NCBI GenBank assembly: GCA_018242205.1
Contig: JAFECJ010000013.1
Coordinates: forward strand, 44,151-108,150
Reading direction: 5' to 3'
Origin: Pseudomonadota bacterium
GTDB lineage: Bacteria; Pseudomonadota; Alphaproteobacteria; Rhizobiales; Xanthobacteraceae
Length of the DNA stretch: 64,000 nucleotides
Shown piece by piece: positions 33,598 through 43,139 of the stretch. The number at the start of each line of letters is the position of its first letter. The stretch's first letter is position 1. The notes beneath the pieces are model-generated. The model was not told the DNA's origin. It saw only the letters and a list, made by a program, of their open reading frames with translations, and did no database searches. A program made the translations under genes and the position numbers.

Positions 33598-33765
33598 CTA
33601 GAGGCGGCCCTGCGCGGGCTCTGCGGCGGCCGCGCGAACGCATTCCTCGGCCATTTGCAGCAACTTGCAGGCGATGCCGTCGTCATCGCTGGCGGCTGCC
33701 ATGCGCCGGCACAGCGCGGCGTGGGCCAAGAGCCGCTCGGCGATTTTCGAACTCGATGTTCGCAT
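33598..33765 (-). CDS. Small helical protein of unknown function
   Basis: From the ATG at 33765 the product is 55 residues: a short polar start, then AERLLAHAALCRRMAAASDD and LLQMAEECVRAAAAEP, two amphipathic helices each with a Cys. This pattern (ERLL.HAE.CR....D......L..MA..C..AA) recurs in many tiny proteins of Bradyrhizobium-like genomes; no function is known to me. A longer start at 33834 would add 23 residues without family likeness. It is probably cytoplasmic. Confidence 0.6.
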   Translation of the reverse strand: MRTSSSKIAERLLAHAALCRRMAAASDDDGIACKLLQMAEECVRAAAAEPAQGRL

Positions 33766-33852
33766 GGCGCGATCCCCCGCATTTGTGGGCGATTTATCGC
33801 TCGTTTGCAGCGAAAGTGCATTGACCAAAATCAACAGTTGTAATGTGGAAAA

Positions 33853-34932
33853 TCAGCCCCACAACGCCGCCATGGGCGGCTCGACGATGCTGCCGACGTA
33901 ACGCAGGCCCGGCGTGCGGTCGCGGGCGAGAAGCAGCGGACCATCGAGATCGGTGAAGCGGGCGCGTTGCGCCAACAGCACGGCCGGCGCCATGGCCAGC
34001 GAGGTCGCCACCATGCAGCCGGCCATGATGGTAAAACCTGCCTGCGTCGCCGCTTCCGCCATTGCCAGCGCCTCTGTCAGGCCGCCCGTCTTGTCGAGCT
34101 TGATGTTGACGGCGTCGTATTTGCCCTTGAGCCCGACAAGTGACACTCGGTCATGAACGCTCTCATCGGCGCACACCGGGATCGGCCGGGCGATGCGCGA
34201 CAGGGCCTCGTCACGGCCCTCGGGCAAAGGCTGTTCGACCAGCACGACGCCGGCTTCGGCGCAGGCTTCGAGGTTGGCGGTCAGGCGGTCCTCGCGCCAG
34301 CCTTCATTGGCATCGACCACCAAGGTTGCGTTCGGCGCCGCAGCGCGTACCGCGGCAATCCGCGCCGGATCGCCGCCATTTGTTTCGTCGCCGCCGAGCT
34401 TGATCTTCAGGAGCGGGCGTGACGCCGCCGCCGCCGCCGCTTGCGCCATGCTGGCCGGATCGGAAAGCGAGATGGTGAAGGCGGTGATGAGCGGCTTCGG
34501 TGCGATGAGGCTGGCGAGCTCCCAGACCCGGCGGCGGCCGCGCTTGGCTTCGATATCCCAGAAGGCGCAGTCGAGCGCGTTGCGCGCCGCGCCGGGCGGC
34601 ATGGCCGACTGCAATCCGATTCTGTCGAGGCCGGCGCTGAGCGGCCCGCGCATCGCCTCGATCGCCGCCGTGACGCTGTCGACGCTCTCGCCGTAGCGGG
34701 CGTATGGCACGCACTCGCCGCGGCCTGTCGTGACGCCGTCATGAAGCGCCGCCACGACCACGACCGCTTCGGTCTTGGCGCCGCGGCTGATCGAGAACGC
34801 GCCGGCAATCGGAAAGCGATCGACCGTGACGGTGAGGGCGAGCGGGCGCGGGGCGGCCAAGGCGACGACCTTTCGGGGCGGGGGCACAACCGGACGGAGG
34901 TGGGGATATCCGGGCCGCGGGGCTTCGGTCAA
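33853..34932 (-). CDS. Dipeptide epimerase (L-Ala-D/L-Glu epimerase), enolase superfamily
   Basis: The 359-residue barrel protein carries the enolase-superfamily acid/base set of dipeptide epimerases: the catalytic Lys in LLKIKLGG, metal ligands in VDANEGW, EQPLPEG and CADESV, a second Lys in NIKLDKTGGL, and the closing DLDGPLLLARD. These enzymes epimerise L-Ala-D-Glu from recycled peptidoglycan so that it can be degraded. The frame begins at a TTG and has a Pro-rich extension of about 35 residues before the usual family start (LTVTVDRFPIAGAF), so the true start is uncertain. It is divergent from the Mla operon. Confidence 0.88.
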   Translation of the reverse strand: MTEAPRPGYPHLRPVVPPPRKVVALAAPRPLALTVTVDRFPIAGAFSISRGAKTEAVVVVAALHDGVTTGRGECVPYARYGESVDSVTAAIEAMRGPLSAGLDRIGLQSAMPPGAARNALDCAFWDIEAKRGRRRVWELASLIAPKPLITAFTISLSDPASMAQAAAAAASRPLLKIKLGGDETNGGDPARIAAVRAAAPNATLVVDANEGWREDRLTANLEACAEAGVVLVEQPLPEGRDEALSRIARPIPVCADESVHDRVSLVGLKGKYDAVNIKLDKTGGLTEALAMAEAATQAGFTIMAGCMVATSLAMAPAVLLAQRARFTDLDGPLLLARDRTPGLRYVGSIVEPPMAALWG

Positions 34933-34964
34933 ACGCGCGAGGGGCTTAAACCCGGTCGGGTAGG

Positions 34965-36158
34965 GTGGCCGGGGCGGATCTGAGCCCTTATCTGAGCTTG
35001 ATCTCAGGCCGGAGCGCTGCGGTGAAGAACGGGCAATTTCTGCGCGAAAACCTGCAAGGCGACCGGCTGGCGCTGACCGGCGCCGGGGCCTGGACCGCCG
35101 TCGACGCGCGCGCGCTGGAAGTGCAGATCGAACGGCTCGAGCGCACTTATCCGTCGATCAGCAATGTCACCGTCGACATGTCGCCGGTCGAACGGCTCGA
35201 CACCTTCGGCGCCTGGCTGCTGGAGCGGCTGGTGCGCGCCTTCGAGACGCGCGGCGGCAAGGTCGAGATTACCGGCCTCAAGGAAGACTACCGTTCGCTG
35301 ATCGACGAGATGCACGCGGTCAAGCTCGACGATCTCAACCGGCGCCGCGGCGGAACTTCTTTCACTTACGCGCTGTCGTCGATCGGCGAGAACATCGTTT
35401 CGGTCGGACACTCCTTCGTCGCCATCGTCAACATGTTCGGCGCGCTGGTGAGCGCGCTGCTGCGGGTCTTCACCCGGCCCCTGTCGTTCCGCATGACGTC
35501 GCTGGTGCACCAGCTCGACATGGTGGCGTGGCGCGCGGTGCCGATCGTCCTGCTCATCACCTTCCTGATCGGCTGCATCATCGCCCAGCAGGGCCTGTTC
35601 CATTTCCGCAAGTTCGGCGCCGACGTCTATGTCGTCGACATGGTCGGCATCCTGGTGTTGCGCGAGCTCGGTGTGCTGATCGTCTGCATCATGGTCGCCG
35701 GCCGCTCCGGCTCGGCCTACACCGCCGAGCTCGGCTCGATGAAGATGCGCGAGGAGATCGACGCGCTGCAGACCATGGGCTTCGATCCGATCGAGGTGCT
35801 GGTGCTGCCGCGCATCCTGGCGCTGATCATCGGCGTGCCGATCCTGACCTTCATCGGCTCTATGGCGGCGCTCTATGGCGGCGGCCTGGTATGCTGGCTC
35901 TATGGCGGCATCGCGCCCGACATCTTCCTGTCGCGGCTCAAGGATTCGATCGCACTCAACACCTTCGAAGTCGGCATGATCAAGGCGCCGTTCATGGCGC
36001 TGGTGATCGGCGTCGTCGCTTGTGTCGAGGGCCTCGCGGTCAAGGGCTCGGCCGAATCGCTCGGCCGCCAGACCACCGCCTCGGTCGTCGAGGCGATCTT
36101 CCTCGTCATCGTCATGGATGGCCTGTTCGCCATCTTCTTCGCCTCGATCGGGATGTGA
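34965..36158 (+). CDS. MlaE-type ABC permease fused to an N-terminal STAS domain
   Basis: The 397-residue protein has two parts. Residues 20-125 form a STAS-like domain (DMSPVERLDTFGAWLLERLVRAF), the job done by separate MlaB in E. coli. Residues 150-397 are the MlaE permease, with RPLSFRMTSLVHQLDMVAWRAVPIVLL and SAYTAELGSMKMREEIDALQTMGFDP, the conserved coupling segment. It forms an inner-membrane phospholipid transport complex with the next two genes. GTG at 34965 is the longest start; a later one is possible. Four bases separate it from mlaF. Confidence 0.93.
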   Translation: MAGADLSPYLSLISGRSAAVKNGQFLRENLQGDRLALTGAGAWTAVDARALEVQIERLERTYPSISNVTVDMSPVERLDTFGAWLLERLVRAFETRGGKVEITGLKEDYRSLIDEMHAVKLDDLNRRRGGTSFTYALSSIGENIVSVGHSFVAIVNMFGALVSALLRVFTRPLSFRMTSLVHQLDMVAWRAVPIVLLITFLIGCIIAQQGLFHFRKFGADVYVVDMVGILVLRELGVLIVCIMVAGRSGSAYTAELGSMKMREEIDALQTMGFDPIEVLVLPRILALIIGVPILTFIGSMAALYGGGLVCWLYGGIAPDIFLSRLKDSIALNTFEVGMIKAPFMALVIGVVACVEGLAVKGSAESLGRQTTASVVEAIFLVIVMDGLFAIFFASIGM

Positions 36159-36161
36159 GCG

Positions 36162-36971
36162 ATGGCGATAGCGACAAACGGCGGCAGGGAAGTGGTGATC
36201 GAGGCGCGCGGCGTCGAGGTCGGCTTCGGCGACCGTCTGGTACTCAAGGGCGCCGATCTCGATGTCTATCGCGGCGAGATCCTGGGATTCGTCGGCGGCT
36301 CCGGCGCCGGCAAGTCGGTGCTGATGCGCACCATCATCGGCCTCATCAAGAAGCGCGCCGGCACCATCAAGGTGTTCGGCAGCGATCTCGACCAACTTCG
36401 TGACGACGAGCGGCGGGCCATCGAGCGGCGCTGGGGCGTGCTGTTTCAGCAGGGCGCGCTGTTCTCCTCGCTGACGGTGATGGAGAACCTGCAGTTCACG
36501 GTGCGCGAAAACCTCAAATTGCCGCAGCGCCTGATGGACGAACTGGCGGTGGCCAAGCTCGAAATGGTCGGCCTGGACGCCTCGGTCTGCCGCAAATTTC
36601 CCTCGGAACTCTCCGGCGGCATGACAAAACGCGTGGCTTTGGCGCGTGCGCTGGCGCTGGACCCTGAAATTGTATTTCTGGACGAGCCCACCTCCGGCCT
36701 CGATCCGATCGGCGCCGGCGATTTCGACGAGTTGATCGCCACATTGCAGCGCACTTTGGGGCTCACGGTTTACATGGTAACCCATGATCTCGACAGCCTG
36801 CATACGGTCTGCGACCGCATCGCCGTGCTGGTCGACGGCAAGGTGATCGCCGCCGGAACCATGGAGACCATGCTCAAGTCCGAGCATCCGTGGCTGAAAG
36901 AATATTTCCGCGGCAAACGGGCGCGGGCGGCGATTGGCGCGCGTGCCGAACCACCGCCGCGCGGCGCCTGA
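36162..36971 (+). CDS. MlaF-type ABC transporter ATP-binding protein
   Basis: This is the ATPase of the phospholipid transporter, 269 residues. Walker A is GGSGAGKSV, the signature is ELSGGMTKRVALARALA, Walker B is IVFLDEPTSGLDP, with a Q-loop in LFQQGALFSSLTV and the switch His in VTHDLDSL. LSGGM rather than LSGGQ is usual for MlaF. It lies between the STAS-MlaE permease and the MCE protein in a tight operon. The product acts on the cytoplasmic face. Confidence 0.95.
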   Translation: MAIATNGGREVVIEARGVEVGFGDRLVLKGADLDVYRGEILGFVGGSGAGKSVLMRTIIGLIKKRAGTIKVFGSDLDQLRDDERRAIERRWGVLFQQGALFSSLTVMENLQFTVRENLKLPQRLMDELAVAKLEMVGLDASVCRKFPSELSGGMTKRVALARALALDPEIVFLDEPTSGLDPIGAGDFDELIATLQRTLGLTVYMVTHDLDSLHTVCDRIAVLVDGKVIAAGTMETMLKSEHPWLKEYFRGKRARAAIGARAEPPPRGA

Positions 36972-36986
36972 TTTCGGAGTTCGTCG

Positions 36987-37919
36987 ATGGAAACGAGAGC
37001 GAACTACATTCTGATCGGCGTGTTCACGCTGGCGGTGATCGCCGGCGTGTTCGGCTTCGTCTACTGGTTCCAGAACATCGGCGGTACCGGCGAGCGCCTG
37101 TTCTACCGCGTGGTGTTCGACGGCTCGGTGTCGGGCCTGCGCACTGGCGCCACCGTGTTGTTCAACGGTATCCGCGTCGGCGAGGTCACCGGTCTGAGGC
37201 TTGATCCGTCGAAGCCGAAACAGGTCATCGCCACCTTGTCGGTCGATAAATCGGTGACCGTGCGCGACGACACGCAGATCGGTCTCGAGTTCCAGGGCCT
37301 GACCGGCATAGCCTCGATCTCCCTGATCGGCGGCAGCCCGGCGGCGAAGGTCGTAGCCGGCGTCGGCGCCGGCGAAACGCCGCCTTTGATGGTGGCGCCG
37401 CCGGGTGCGACGCAGGATGTGACGCAGGCCGCCCGCGACGTCATGCGCAAGCTCGATGAATTCATCACCGAGAACCAGCAGTCGTTCCACGCCACGCTGG
37501 CGAACATCGAGGCCTTCACCGCGACGCTGAAGAGTAATTCGGAGAACATCGACAAGACGCTGGCCAGCATCCAGCAGTTCACCGCCGCGCTCGGGCGCAA
37601 TTCCGACCGTATCGATCACATCGCCCAGGGACTTGAATCGCTGACCGGCGGGCCGGATGGCAAAGGCGGCGACATCAACGAGGCGGCCAAGTCGATCAAG
37701 CAGCTTGCCGACAATCTCGACAAGCGCACCGCCGAGATCACCGCCAATCTCAACGGCCTGACCCGTGACGGCTCGCGCCAGATCGACGCCCTGTCGAGCG
37801 ATGCGCGCCGCACCCTCGGCACCATCGATCGCGCCGTCAAAAACCTCGACCGCAACCCGAGTCGCCTGATTTTCGGCGGCAGCGGCGGCGGTTCCTTGCC
37901 GGAATATCGCGGCCGTTGA
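36987..37919 (+). CDS. MCE-domain protein, MlaD type
   Basis: This is the periplasmic lipid-binding ring subunit. The 310-residue protein has one N-terminal membrane helix (NYILIGVFTLAVIAGVFGF), an MCE domain at about residues 38-115 (FDGSVSGLRTGATVLFNGIRVG, then GLTGIASISLIGG) and a long helical C-terminal region with repeated SEN/SDR segments, similar in layout to the needle-forming MCE proteins but short. It should form a hexamer on the MlaE-MlaF core and hold the lipid channel. Confidence 0.94.
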   Translation: METRANYILIGVFTLAVIAGVFGFVYWFQNIGGTGERLFYRVVFDGSVSGLRTGATVLFNGIRVGEVTGLRLDPSKPKQVIATLSVDKSVTVRDDTQIGLEFQGLTGIASISLIGGSPAAKVVAGVGAGETPPLMVAPPGATQDVTQAARDVMRKLDEFITENQQSFHATLANIEAFTATLKSNSENIDKTLASIQQFTAALGRNSDRIDHIAQGLESLTGGPDGKGGDINEAAKSIKQLADNLDKRTAEITANLNGLTRDGSRQIDALSSDARRTLGTIDRAVKNLDRNPSRLIFGGSGGGSLPEYRGR

Positions 37920-38087
37920 GACCTTTTGCCAAACTGCCGCGTTTACTCGGCGGGGCAGGTGGCGATGCAACCCGGCAACAGCCGGGACATTTTCCAGTTT
38001 TCCGCAAGTTTTCGCATGAACTGATGCTGAATCAGCCTATATCCGGGTGTCAGGCGCGGTCTTGTTGCTTAAAATGAGGCCGCTGAG

Positions 38088-38768
38088 GTGCGTCAGGTGG
38101 CAGAAGCCGTAAGGGTTGCGAAGATTGCGGGCGTGCGTCGGTGGCGTGGCTCCCGTGCGAGGCCGGCGGCGCGTTTCGGCGCGCCAGCGCTGGCATTCGC
38201 GCTTGCGCTCGCTCTGAGCGGCTGCGGCGGAGGCGGCGGCCTGTTCTCGAAGGCGGCACCGCCCGCTTTCGATCTCACCGCCGCCCACGATTTCCCGCAC
38301 CTGACCCGCGCGCCGCGCGGCCAACTGGTCATCGCCGAGCCGACCGCGCTCGCCGGTTACGAATCGGAAAAGATCGTCGTACGCCCGAACGCGGTCGAAG
38401 CCGCGCAGATGGGCGATGCGCAATGGCAGGACCGGCTGCCGAAGCTCCTTCAGGCGCGGCTGTTGCAGTCGTTCGAAGCCGCCGGTCGGCTGCGCGCCGT
38501 GGGCCGCCCCGCCGACAAGCTCGCGACCGATTTCGTCTTGGTCACCGAAGTCCGCGCCTTCGAAATCTCGGCCGCCGACCGCACCGCCGTCATCGAACTC
38601 GCGGTGAAGATCGTGCGCGAACGCACCGGACGTATCATGGCGGCGCGCGTCTTCCGCGTCACCGCGCCGACCGAGGCGGCGGATGGCGCGGCCGCCGTCG
38701 CCGCGCTCAACGACGCCTTCGTCAAGGTGGCGCGCGAAATCGTGCTGTGGGCGTCAAAGATCGTCTAG
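38088..38768 (+). CDS. ABC-transport auxiliary lipoprotein (PqiC/YmbA-like) of the Mla system
   Basis: The 226-residue product has an Arg-rich start, a hydrophobic leader and a lipobox ALSGCG, so it should be lipidated. The mature part (FDLTAAHDFPHLTRAPRGQLVIAEP, VRPNAVEAAQMGDAQWQDRLP, LLQARLLQSFEAAG) follows the PF03886-type auxiliary lipoprotein pattern seen beside MCE transporters, where it sits at the outer membrane. It takes the place of MlaC/MlaA, which are not encoded here. GTG at 38088 is the apparent start, though the basic segment before the leader is long. 168 bases separate it from mlaD. Confidence 0.85.
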   Translation: MRQVAEAVRVAKIAGVRRWRGSRARPAARFGAPALAFALALALSGCGGGGGLFSKAAPPAFDLTAAHDFPHLTRAPRGQLVIAEPTALAGYESEKIVVRPNAVEAAQMGDAQWQDRLPKLLQARLLQSFEAAGRLRAVGRPADKLATDFVLVTEVRAFEISAADRTAVIELAVKIVRERTGRIMAARVFRVTAPTEAADGAAAVAALNDAFVKVAREIVLWASKIV

Positions 38769-38790
38769 CGCCGCTTCATCGCCGGCCAAC

Positions 38791-38826
38791 AAAAAACCCG
38801 CGCGGCTTTCGCAGCGCGGGTTTTTT
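38791..38826. terminator. Bidirectional terminator between the lipoprotein and GPR-like genes
   Basis: CCCGCGC pairs with GCGCGGG; six A precede and six T follow. It ends the Mla operon on the + strand and the large gene on the - strand. Confidence 0.92.
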
Positions 38827-38846
38827 ATTTCGGTTCGCTGCGCCGC

Positions 38847-41800
38847 TCAGTCGAAGCGGCCGGCCGCGTGCGCCAGCATGGTGTAGACCTTGCCGGTTTC
38901 CGAGGTCAGGTAGGTGCGGGCCACGACCTGACCGCGGTCGTCGCGCGAGACCTCCTCGAGCAGCCGCTCGAACTCGCCGATGTAGCGATCGACCGTCTGC
39001 TTGAACTCGCGGTCGGCGCGATACTTGCGGCGGATCTCGTCGAAAGCCTGCTGACCCTGCAAGGTGTAAAGGCGGCGGGTGAAGACGTTGCGCTCGCCGC
39101 GCTTATAGCGGTCCCACAAATCGGCCGCCGCTTCATGATCGATCATGCGGGCGATATCGACCGACAGGCTATCGAGCGACTCGATCGAGTGCCGCGCCGT
39201 GCGGTCGTCGCCGCGGCCGGTGTCACGATCGCGGTCGCGGGCGCTGTCGCGCGCCGGCTCACGCGAATAATCGCGGGCCGGCTGCAAGGGCTGATCCCCA
39301 TCCTCGCGCGAGGCGCGGGTCAGGAGATCGCTGAGCCAGCCGCGGTTGCCACTGGCGGCCGGCTGCGCCGGAGCCGCCGGCTCAACGCGCCGCGTCGATG
39401 GCTGGGCGAAGCTCTCCGGCCGGGGCGGCAGCGCCGCGCGGGGCGCGGGTTCGGGCCGCGACGACGCTTCGCGGCCACCGATGACGGCGAGGGTCGGCTC
39501 CTCGCGCGAACGACGCTGCGTCGGCTCGACGGCGTCGAGGTTGCGGCCGTGGCGGGCGACGATGCGGTTGAGTTCGGCCAGCGCCTCGATCTGATCGACG
39601 ATGGCGCGGCGCATCTGCGCGGCGTTCTCGGCGGTCTCCTGCGGCAGCTCGAACACGCCGCGGCGCAGTTCGCCGCGCGTCGCCTCGAGTTCGCGCTGCA
39701 TTTCGGCGGCCATCTGCTTCATGTCTTGGACGGTCTCGGCGAAGCGCTCGGTGGCCTCGCGGAAGATCGCCTGGGTCTCGTCGGACGACTGCTCGTATAT
39801 GCGGCGCATGCCCTTGGCCGCTTCGGCGAAGCGCTGCTGCGCGTCCTGGAAGATCGACTCGGTCTCCGAGTTGGTCTGCGCATAGACCTGGTTCATGGTC
39901 TCGACCGTGCGGCGGCGTTCCTCCTCGGCGGTCTCGCGCACCAGCGCATACTGCTCGGTGATGGCACGGGTGCCTTCGGCGCTCGAATCCGACACCAGGC
40001 GGGCGACCTCGCGGGCGCGGCTTGAGGCCGCCTCGAGCGATTGATCGAGCAGGCCGGCGAAGCGCTTGAGACGCTGCTCGATGTCGTCGGTGCGGATGTC
40101 GAGCGTGGCGACCAGCGAGTCGATCTGGCTGCGGCCTTGGGCGACGTGCTCCTCGGTCTGGCGATTGCTCGATGTGATGAGTTCGGCCGCCTTGGCGAGA
40201 TCGCGGCCGTGCTCGTCGAACTGGGTGGCGAGCTGGCTCAGGTCGTTGAGCGCATGCGCCGTCAGTTCGCGGAAATTCACGATCGTCGTCTCGACGCGGT
40301 TGGTCGCCTCGTTGGTCGTGCCGTTGACCTCGGTCATGGCGGCGACGAATTCGGAGACGCGCAGCATCAGCGTGTTCTCCAGCGCGCTCATGTTCTCGTG
40401 CGAACCGGACAGCACTTCCTGCAGCATGATGTTGGCTTCGCGCAGGCGTTCGAACAGCGCGGTGGTGTCGTCGCTCACCATCTTGTGCGCTTCGAGCATC
40501 TCGCTGACCGTGGCGGTGGCGGTCGCGCGCGAGCGCTCGATCGCCTTGGTCGCGGTGTCCTGCAGATCGTTGAGCGTCCGGGTCACCGTGTTGGCGGCGG
40601 TTTCGCCGGCGACATTGATCATGCGCGTGATCTCGGCGCCGTTGTCCACGACCGCGCGGCTGAAGGCGACGCCCTTGACGTCGAACTCGGCGATCGCCTG
40701 TTCGGTCGCCTTGGCGACGTCGGCGGCGAATTGCTGGCCCTTCTCGGTGATCGCATGCAGCACGCCGCCGCTGCGGTCGGACAGCACCTCGGTCATCTCG
40801 CTGGTGCGCTTGCTGACCGTTTCGGCGATCTCCTCGGCGCGGGCCACGATGTTGCGCGCGATCTCGTCGCTGGCGTTGATCAGGCTGCGCTCGGCGCTCG
40901 ACGCGCCCTGGCGGATCTGCTCCGTGGTGGTGCTCGCCAGCGCGGTGAGGGCGGTCTCGGCCTCCGCGGTGTTGGTCTTGATCGCGCCGGACAATTCCTC
41001 GAGCCGGGCGTTGAGCGCGTCGGCCGCCGATTTGGTGCGGTTCTCGATCTGGTCGGTGACGGCGACCGTGCGGTTGACGAGGAGGTCCTCGAACCGCTCG
41101 ATGCGGCCGTCCAAGGTGTCGGCGACCTCGACGGCGCGGCTGCCGAGGGTCTTGTCCATCTCGTCGATCTTGGCGGTGATCGCGTCGGCCACTTCCGTGC
41201 CGCGGGCGTTGATGACGCCGGTGACGTCGCCGATGCGCTTGTCGAGCGCGCCGATGATCTCGTTGCCGCCGTCGGTGAGGGTGTTGGCCATGTCGCTGAC
41301 GCGCACGCCGAGCAGGTCCTCGAACTGTACCAGGCGCTTGTCGAGGGTCGTCGACAGGGCGTCGGCGCGGCCGGTGACGCGTTCGTCGAACGAGTCGAGA
41401 TAGGCGCGCATGGCGTCGGCGACGTCCTGCGTGCGCTGGCCGAGACGTTCGATCAGGGCGCCGCCATAGGTCTTGATGTTGTGGTCGAAGTCGGTGACGT
41501 GGCGGGTGATGAGCGTGCCGAGCGCGGCGGAATCGCGCTCGATCTTTTCCGACAGCGCCGTACCCTTGTGCTCGAACACCGCTTCGAAGGCCTTGAGGCG
41601 TTCCGCCAGCATGGCTTCGGTCTGTTCGTTGCGATTGTCGAGGCTCGCCGCCAGGAGATCGGCGTTGCGGCGGAAGGTGTCGGCGACCGACTGGCTGCGC
41701 GCCGCCAGTGTCTCGTTGGTGTGGGTGCCGGTCTGTTCGATGAGCGCGACGATTTCGGTGCCGCGGGCGCCGATGGTCTGTACCAGTGCGTCGCTGTTGG

Positions 41801-43139
41801 CATGCAGCCGCGTCGAAATCTCGTCGGTGCGCGAGGCCATCTGGTCGGCGATCTTGGCGCTGGTCTGCGCCAGCGCATCGGTGAACTGCTGCGAGCGGGA
41901 GGCCATCGTGTCGATGGTGCCGGACGTTTTCTGCGCGAAGCCCTGCGCCACCTGATCGAGGCGGGTGGTCATCATCTGCTGCAGGCGCGCCGCCATCTCC
42001 GAGAACTCGTCGTGGATATGGTCGGTCTTGAAGTTGAGGCTGTCGGCGAGGCGGTCGCTGGCCGAGGCGATGGCGGTGGTGGCGCGGTCGCTGGTGGTTT
42101 CCAGGCGCTCGAGCAAGGTCGAGCCGCGTTCGCCGAGCGCATCGATCATCGAGTCGCCGGCGTGGCCGAGCGCCAGCGTGATGTGTTCGCCCTTTTCGGT
42201 GAGCGAGCGGGTGACGCGCTGCGCCACTTCGTTGACCTTCTCGGCGACGAGATCGCCGACCGAGGTGATGTCGTGCGACAGGTCGAGATGCACGGCGCCG
42301 ATCGCCTTGCGCACCTGGTCGGCCTGGCTGACCAGCGTGTCGCGCTGGTTGGAGAGTTCGGACAGCAGGTCGCGGATGCGCACCTCGTTGTCGTTATAGG
42401 CGCGCTCCAGCGCCGAAACCTCGTTGTGCACAAGCGCCTCGAGTTCGGCGGCGCGCGCCAGAGCGCGCTCCACGCCGTCGCCCATGGCGGTAACCTCGCG
42501 GCGGATCGCCTGGCCGACCGAGACGATCTGCTCGCGGGCGGCGGTTTCCGGCTGGGCGAGACGCATGGCGACTTCGGCCATCGACTCCGCGACCAGGCGC
42601 AGATCCTGCGAGCGGCTGAACAGATGGGCGAGGACGTAGAAGAAGATCACCGGGACGACGACCGCGGCGACGATGCCGGCGACGGTCGCGATGGCGACAT
42701 TCGGCGTCGCGAGCAGGGTCGACAATTCACCGCGCGCCAGGAAGGCGAGCGCGGCGGCGCCGGCGGCCCAGACGATGGAGACGACGGTCGCGATGGCGTA
42801 AGGCGCGCGGGCGCGGCGGCGGCGCAGGCCCTGGAGCACGACGCCCATGCTGGCGCGGTCGTCATTGGCCGGAAGGCGCGGCGAGCCGTCGGCATTGAGC
42901 CACTGCGACGGCGCTTCCGTGTCGGTGCCGGCGCCGCTTGGGCGGGCGGGCTCCGGCTCGCGGAACAGGTCGGCATCCGCCGCCGCGTCGAATTCGAAGG
43001 TATCGGTCTTGTCCGGCGCAATCGGGGTGTCGAGGCGCGGTTCGGACCGCGGCGTGCTGATGTGCACATTGAGCGCGTCCTCGAGCGCGGCCATCGCTTG
43101 GTCCGTTGCGTTCTTGGACTGCTGCGGATTGTTCGCCAT
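38847..43139 (-). CDS. Very large membrane-anchored helical protein, GPR/RgsE-like (polar growth)
   Basis: The product has 1430 residues from the ATG at 43139 (a TTG at 43202 is less likely). Residues 1-110 are polar and acidic; two membrane helices follow (about 112-134 and 148-172). Nearly a thousand residues of continuous apolipoprotein-like amphipathic repeats come next (many D..A..L..R...I and E.....T..L.. units), then a Pro/Arg-rich linker and a conserved-looking C-terminal domain (AADLWDRYKRGERNVFTRRLYT to the end). This layout resembles GPR of Agrobacterium and RgsE of Sinorhizobium, which form a ring at the growth pole. Those proteins are longer, so homology should be tested. Automatic pipelines may label it kinesin-like. 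Confidence 0.75.
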   Translation of the reverse strand: MANNPQQSKNATDQAMAALEDALNVHISTPRSEPRLDTPIAPDKTDTFEFDAAADADLFREPEPARPSGAGTDTEAPSQWLNADGSPRLPANDDRASMGVVLQGLRRRRARAPYAIATVVSIVWAAGAAALAFLARGELSTLLATPNVAIATVAGIVAAVVVPVIFFYVLAHLFSRSQDLRLVAESMAEVAMRLAQPETAAREQIVSVGQAIRREVTAMGDGVERALARAAELEALVHNEVSALERAYNDNEVRIRDLLSELSNQRDTLVSQADQVRKAIGAVHLDLSHDITSVGDLVAEKVNEVAQRVTRSLTEKGEHITLALGHAGDSMIDALGERGSTLLERLETTSDRATTAIASASDRLADSLNFKTDHIHDEFSEMAARLQQMMTTRLDQVAQGFAQKTSGTIDTMASRSQQFTDALAQTSAKIADQMASRTDEISTRLHANSDALVQTIGARGTEIVALIEQTGTHTNETLAARSQSVADTFRRNADLLAASLDNRNEQTEAMLAERLKAFEAVFEHKGTALSEKIERDSAALGTLITRHVTDFDHNIKTYGGALIERLGQRTQDVADAMRAYLDSFDERVTGRADALSTTLDKRLVQFEDLLGVRVSDMANTLTDGGNEIIGALDKRIGDVTGVINARGTEVADAITAKIDEMDKTLGSRAVEVADTLDGRIERFEDLLVNRTVAVTDQIENRTKSAADALNARLEELSGAIKTNTAEAETALTALASTTTEQIRQGASSAERSLINASDEIARNIVARAEEIAETVSKRTSEMTEVLSDRSGGVLHAITEKGQQFAADVAKATEQAIAEFDVKGVAFSRAVVDNGAEITRMINVAGETAANTVTRTLNDLQDTATKAIERSRATATATVSEMLEAHKMVSDDTTALFERLREANIMLQEVLSGSHENMSALENTLMLRVSEFVAAMTEVNGTTNEATNRVETTIVNFRELTAHALNDLSQLATQFDEHGRDLAKAAELITSSNRQTEEHVAQGRSQIDSLVATLDIRTDDIEQRLKRFAGLLDQSLEAASSRAREVARLVSDSSAEGTRAITEQYALVRETAEEERRRTVETMNQVYAQTNSETESIFQDAQQRFAEAAKGMRRIYEQSSDETQAIFREATERFAETVQDMKQMAAEMQRELEATRGELRRGVFELPQETAENAAQMRRAIVDQIEALAELNRIVARHGRNLDAVEPTQRRSREEPTLAVIGGREASSRPEPAPRAALPPRPESFAQPSTRRVEPAAPAQPAASGNRGWLSDLLTRASREDGDQPLQPARDYSREPARDSARDRDRDTGRGDDRTARHSIESLDSLSVDIARMIDHEAAADLWDRYKRGERNVFTRRLYTLQGQQAFDEIRRKYRADREFKQTVDRYIGEFERLLEEVSRDDRGQVVARTYLTSETGKVYTMLAHAAGRFD

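Noticed and set aside
35004..37970. A 988-codon open frame on the - strand opposite the Mla operon
   Set aside because: Its translation is His/Asp/Arg/Gln-rich antisense noise, while the + strand holds four recognisable transport genes with motifs.
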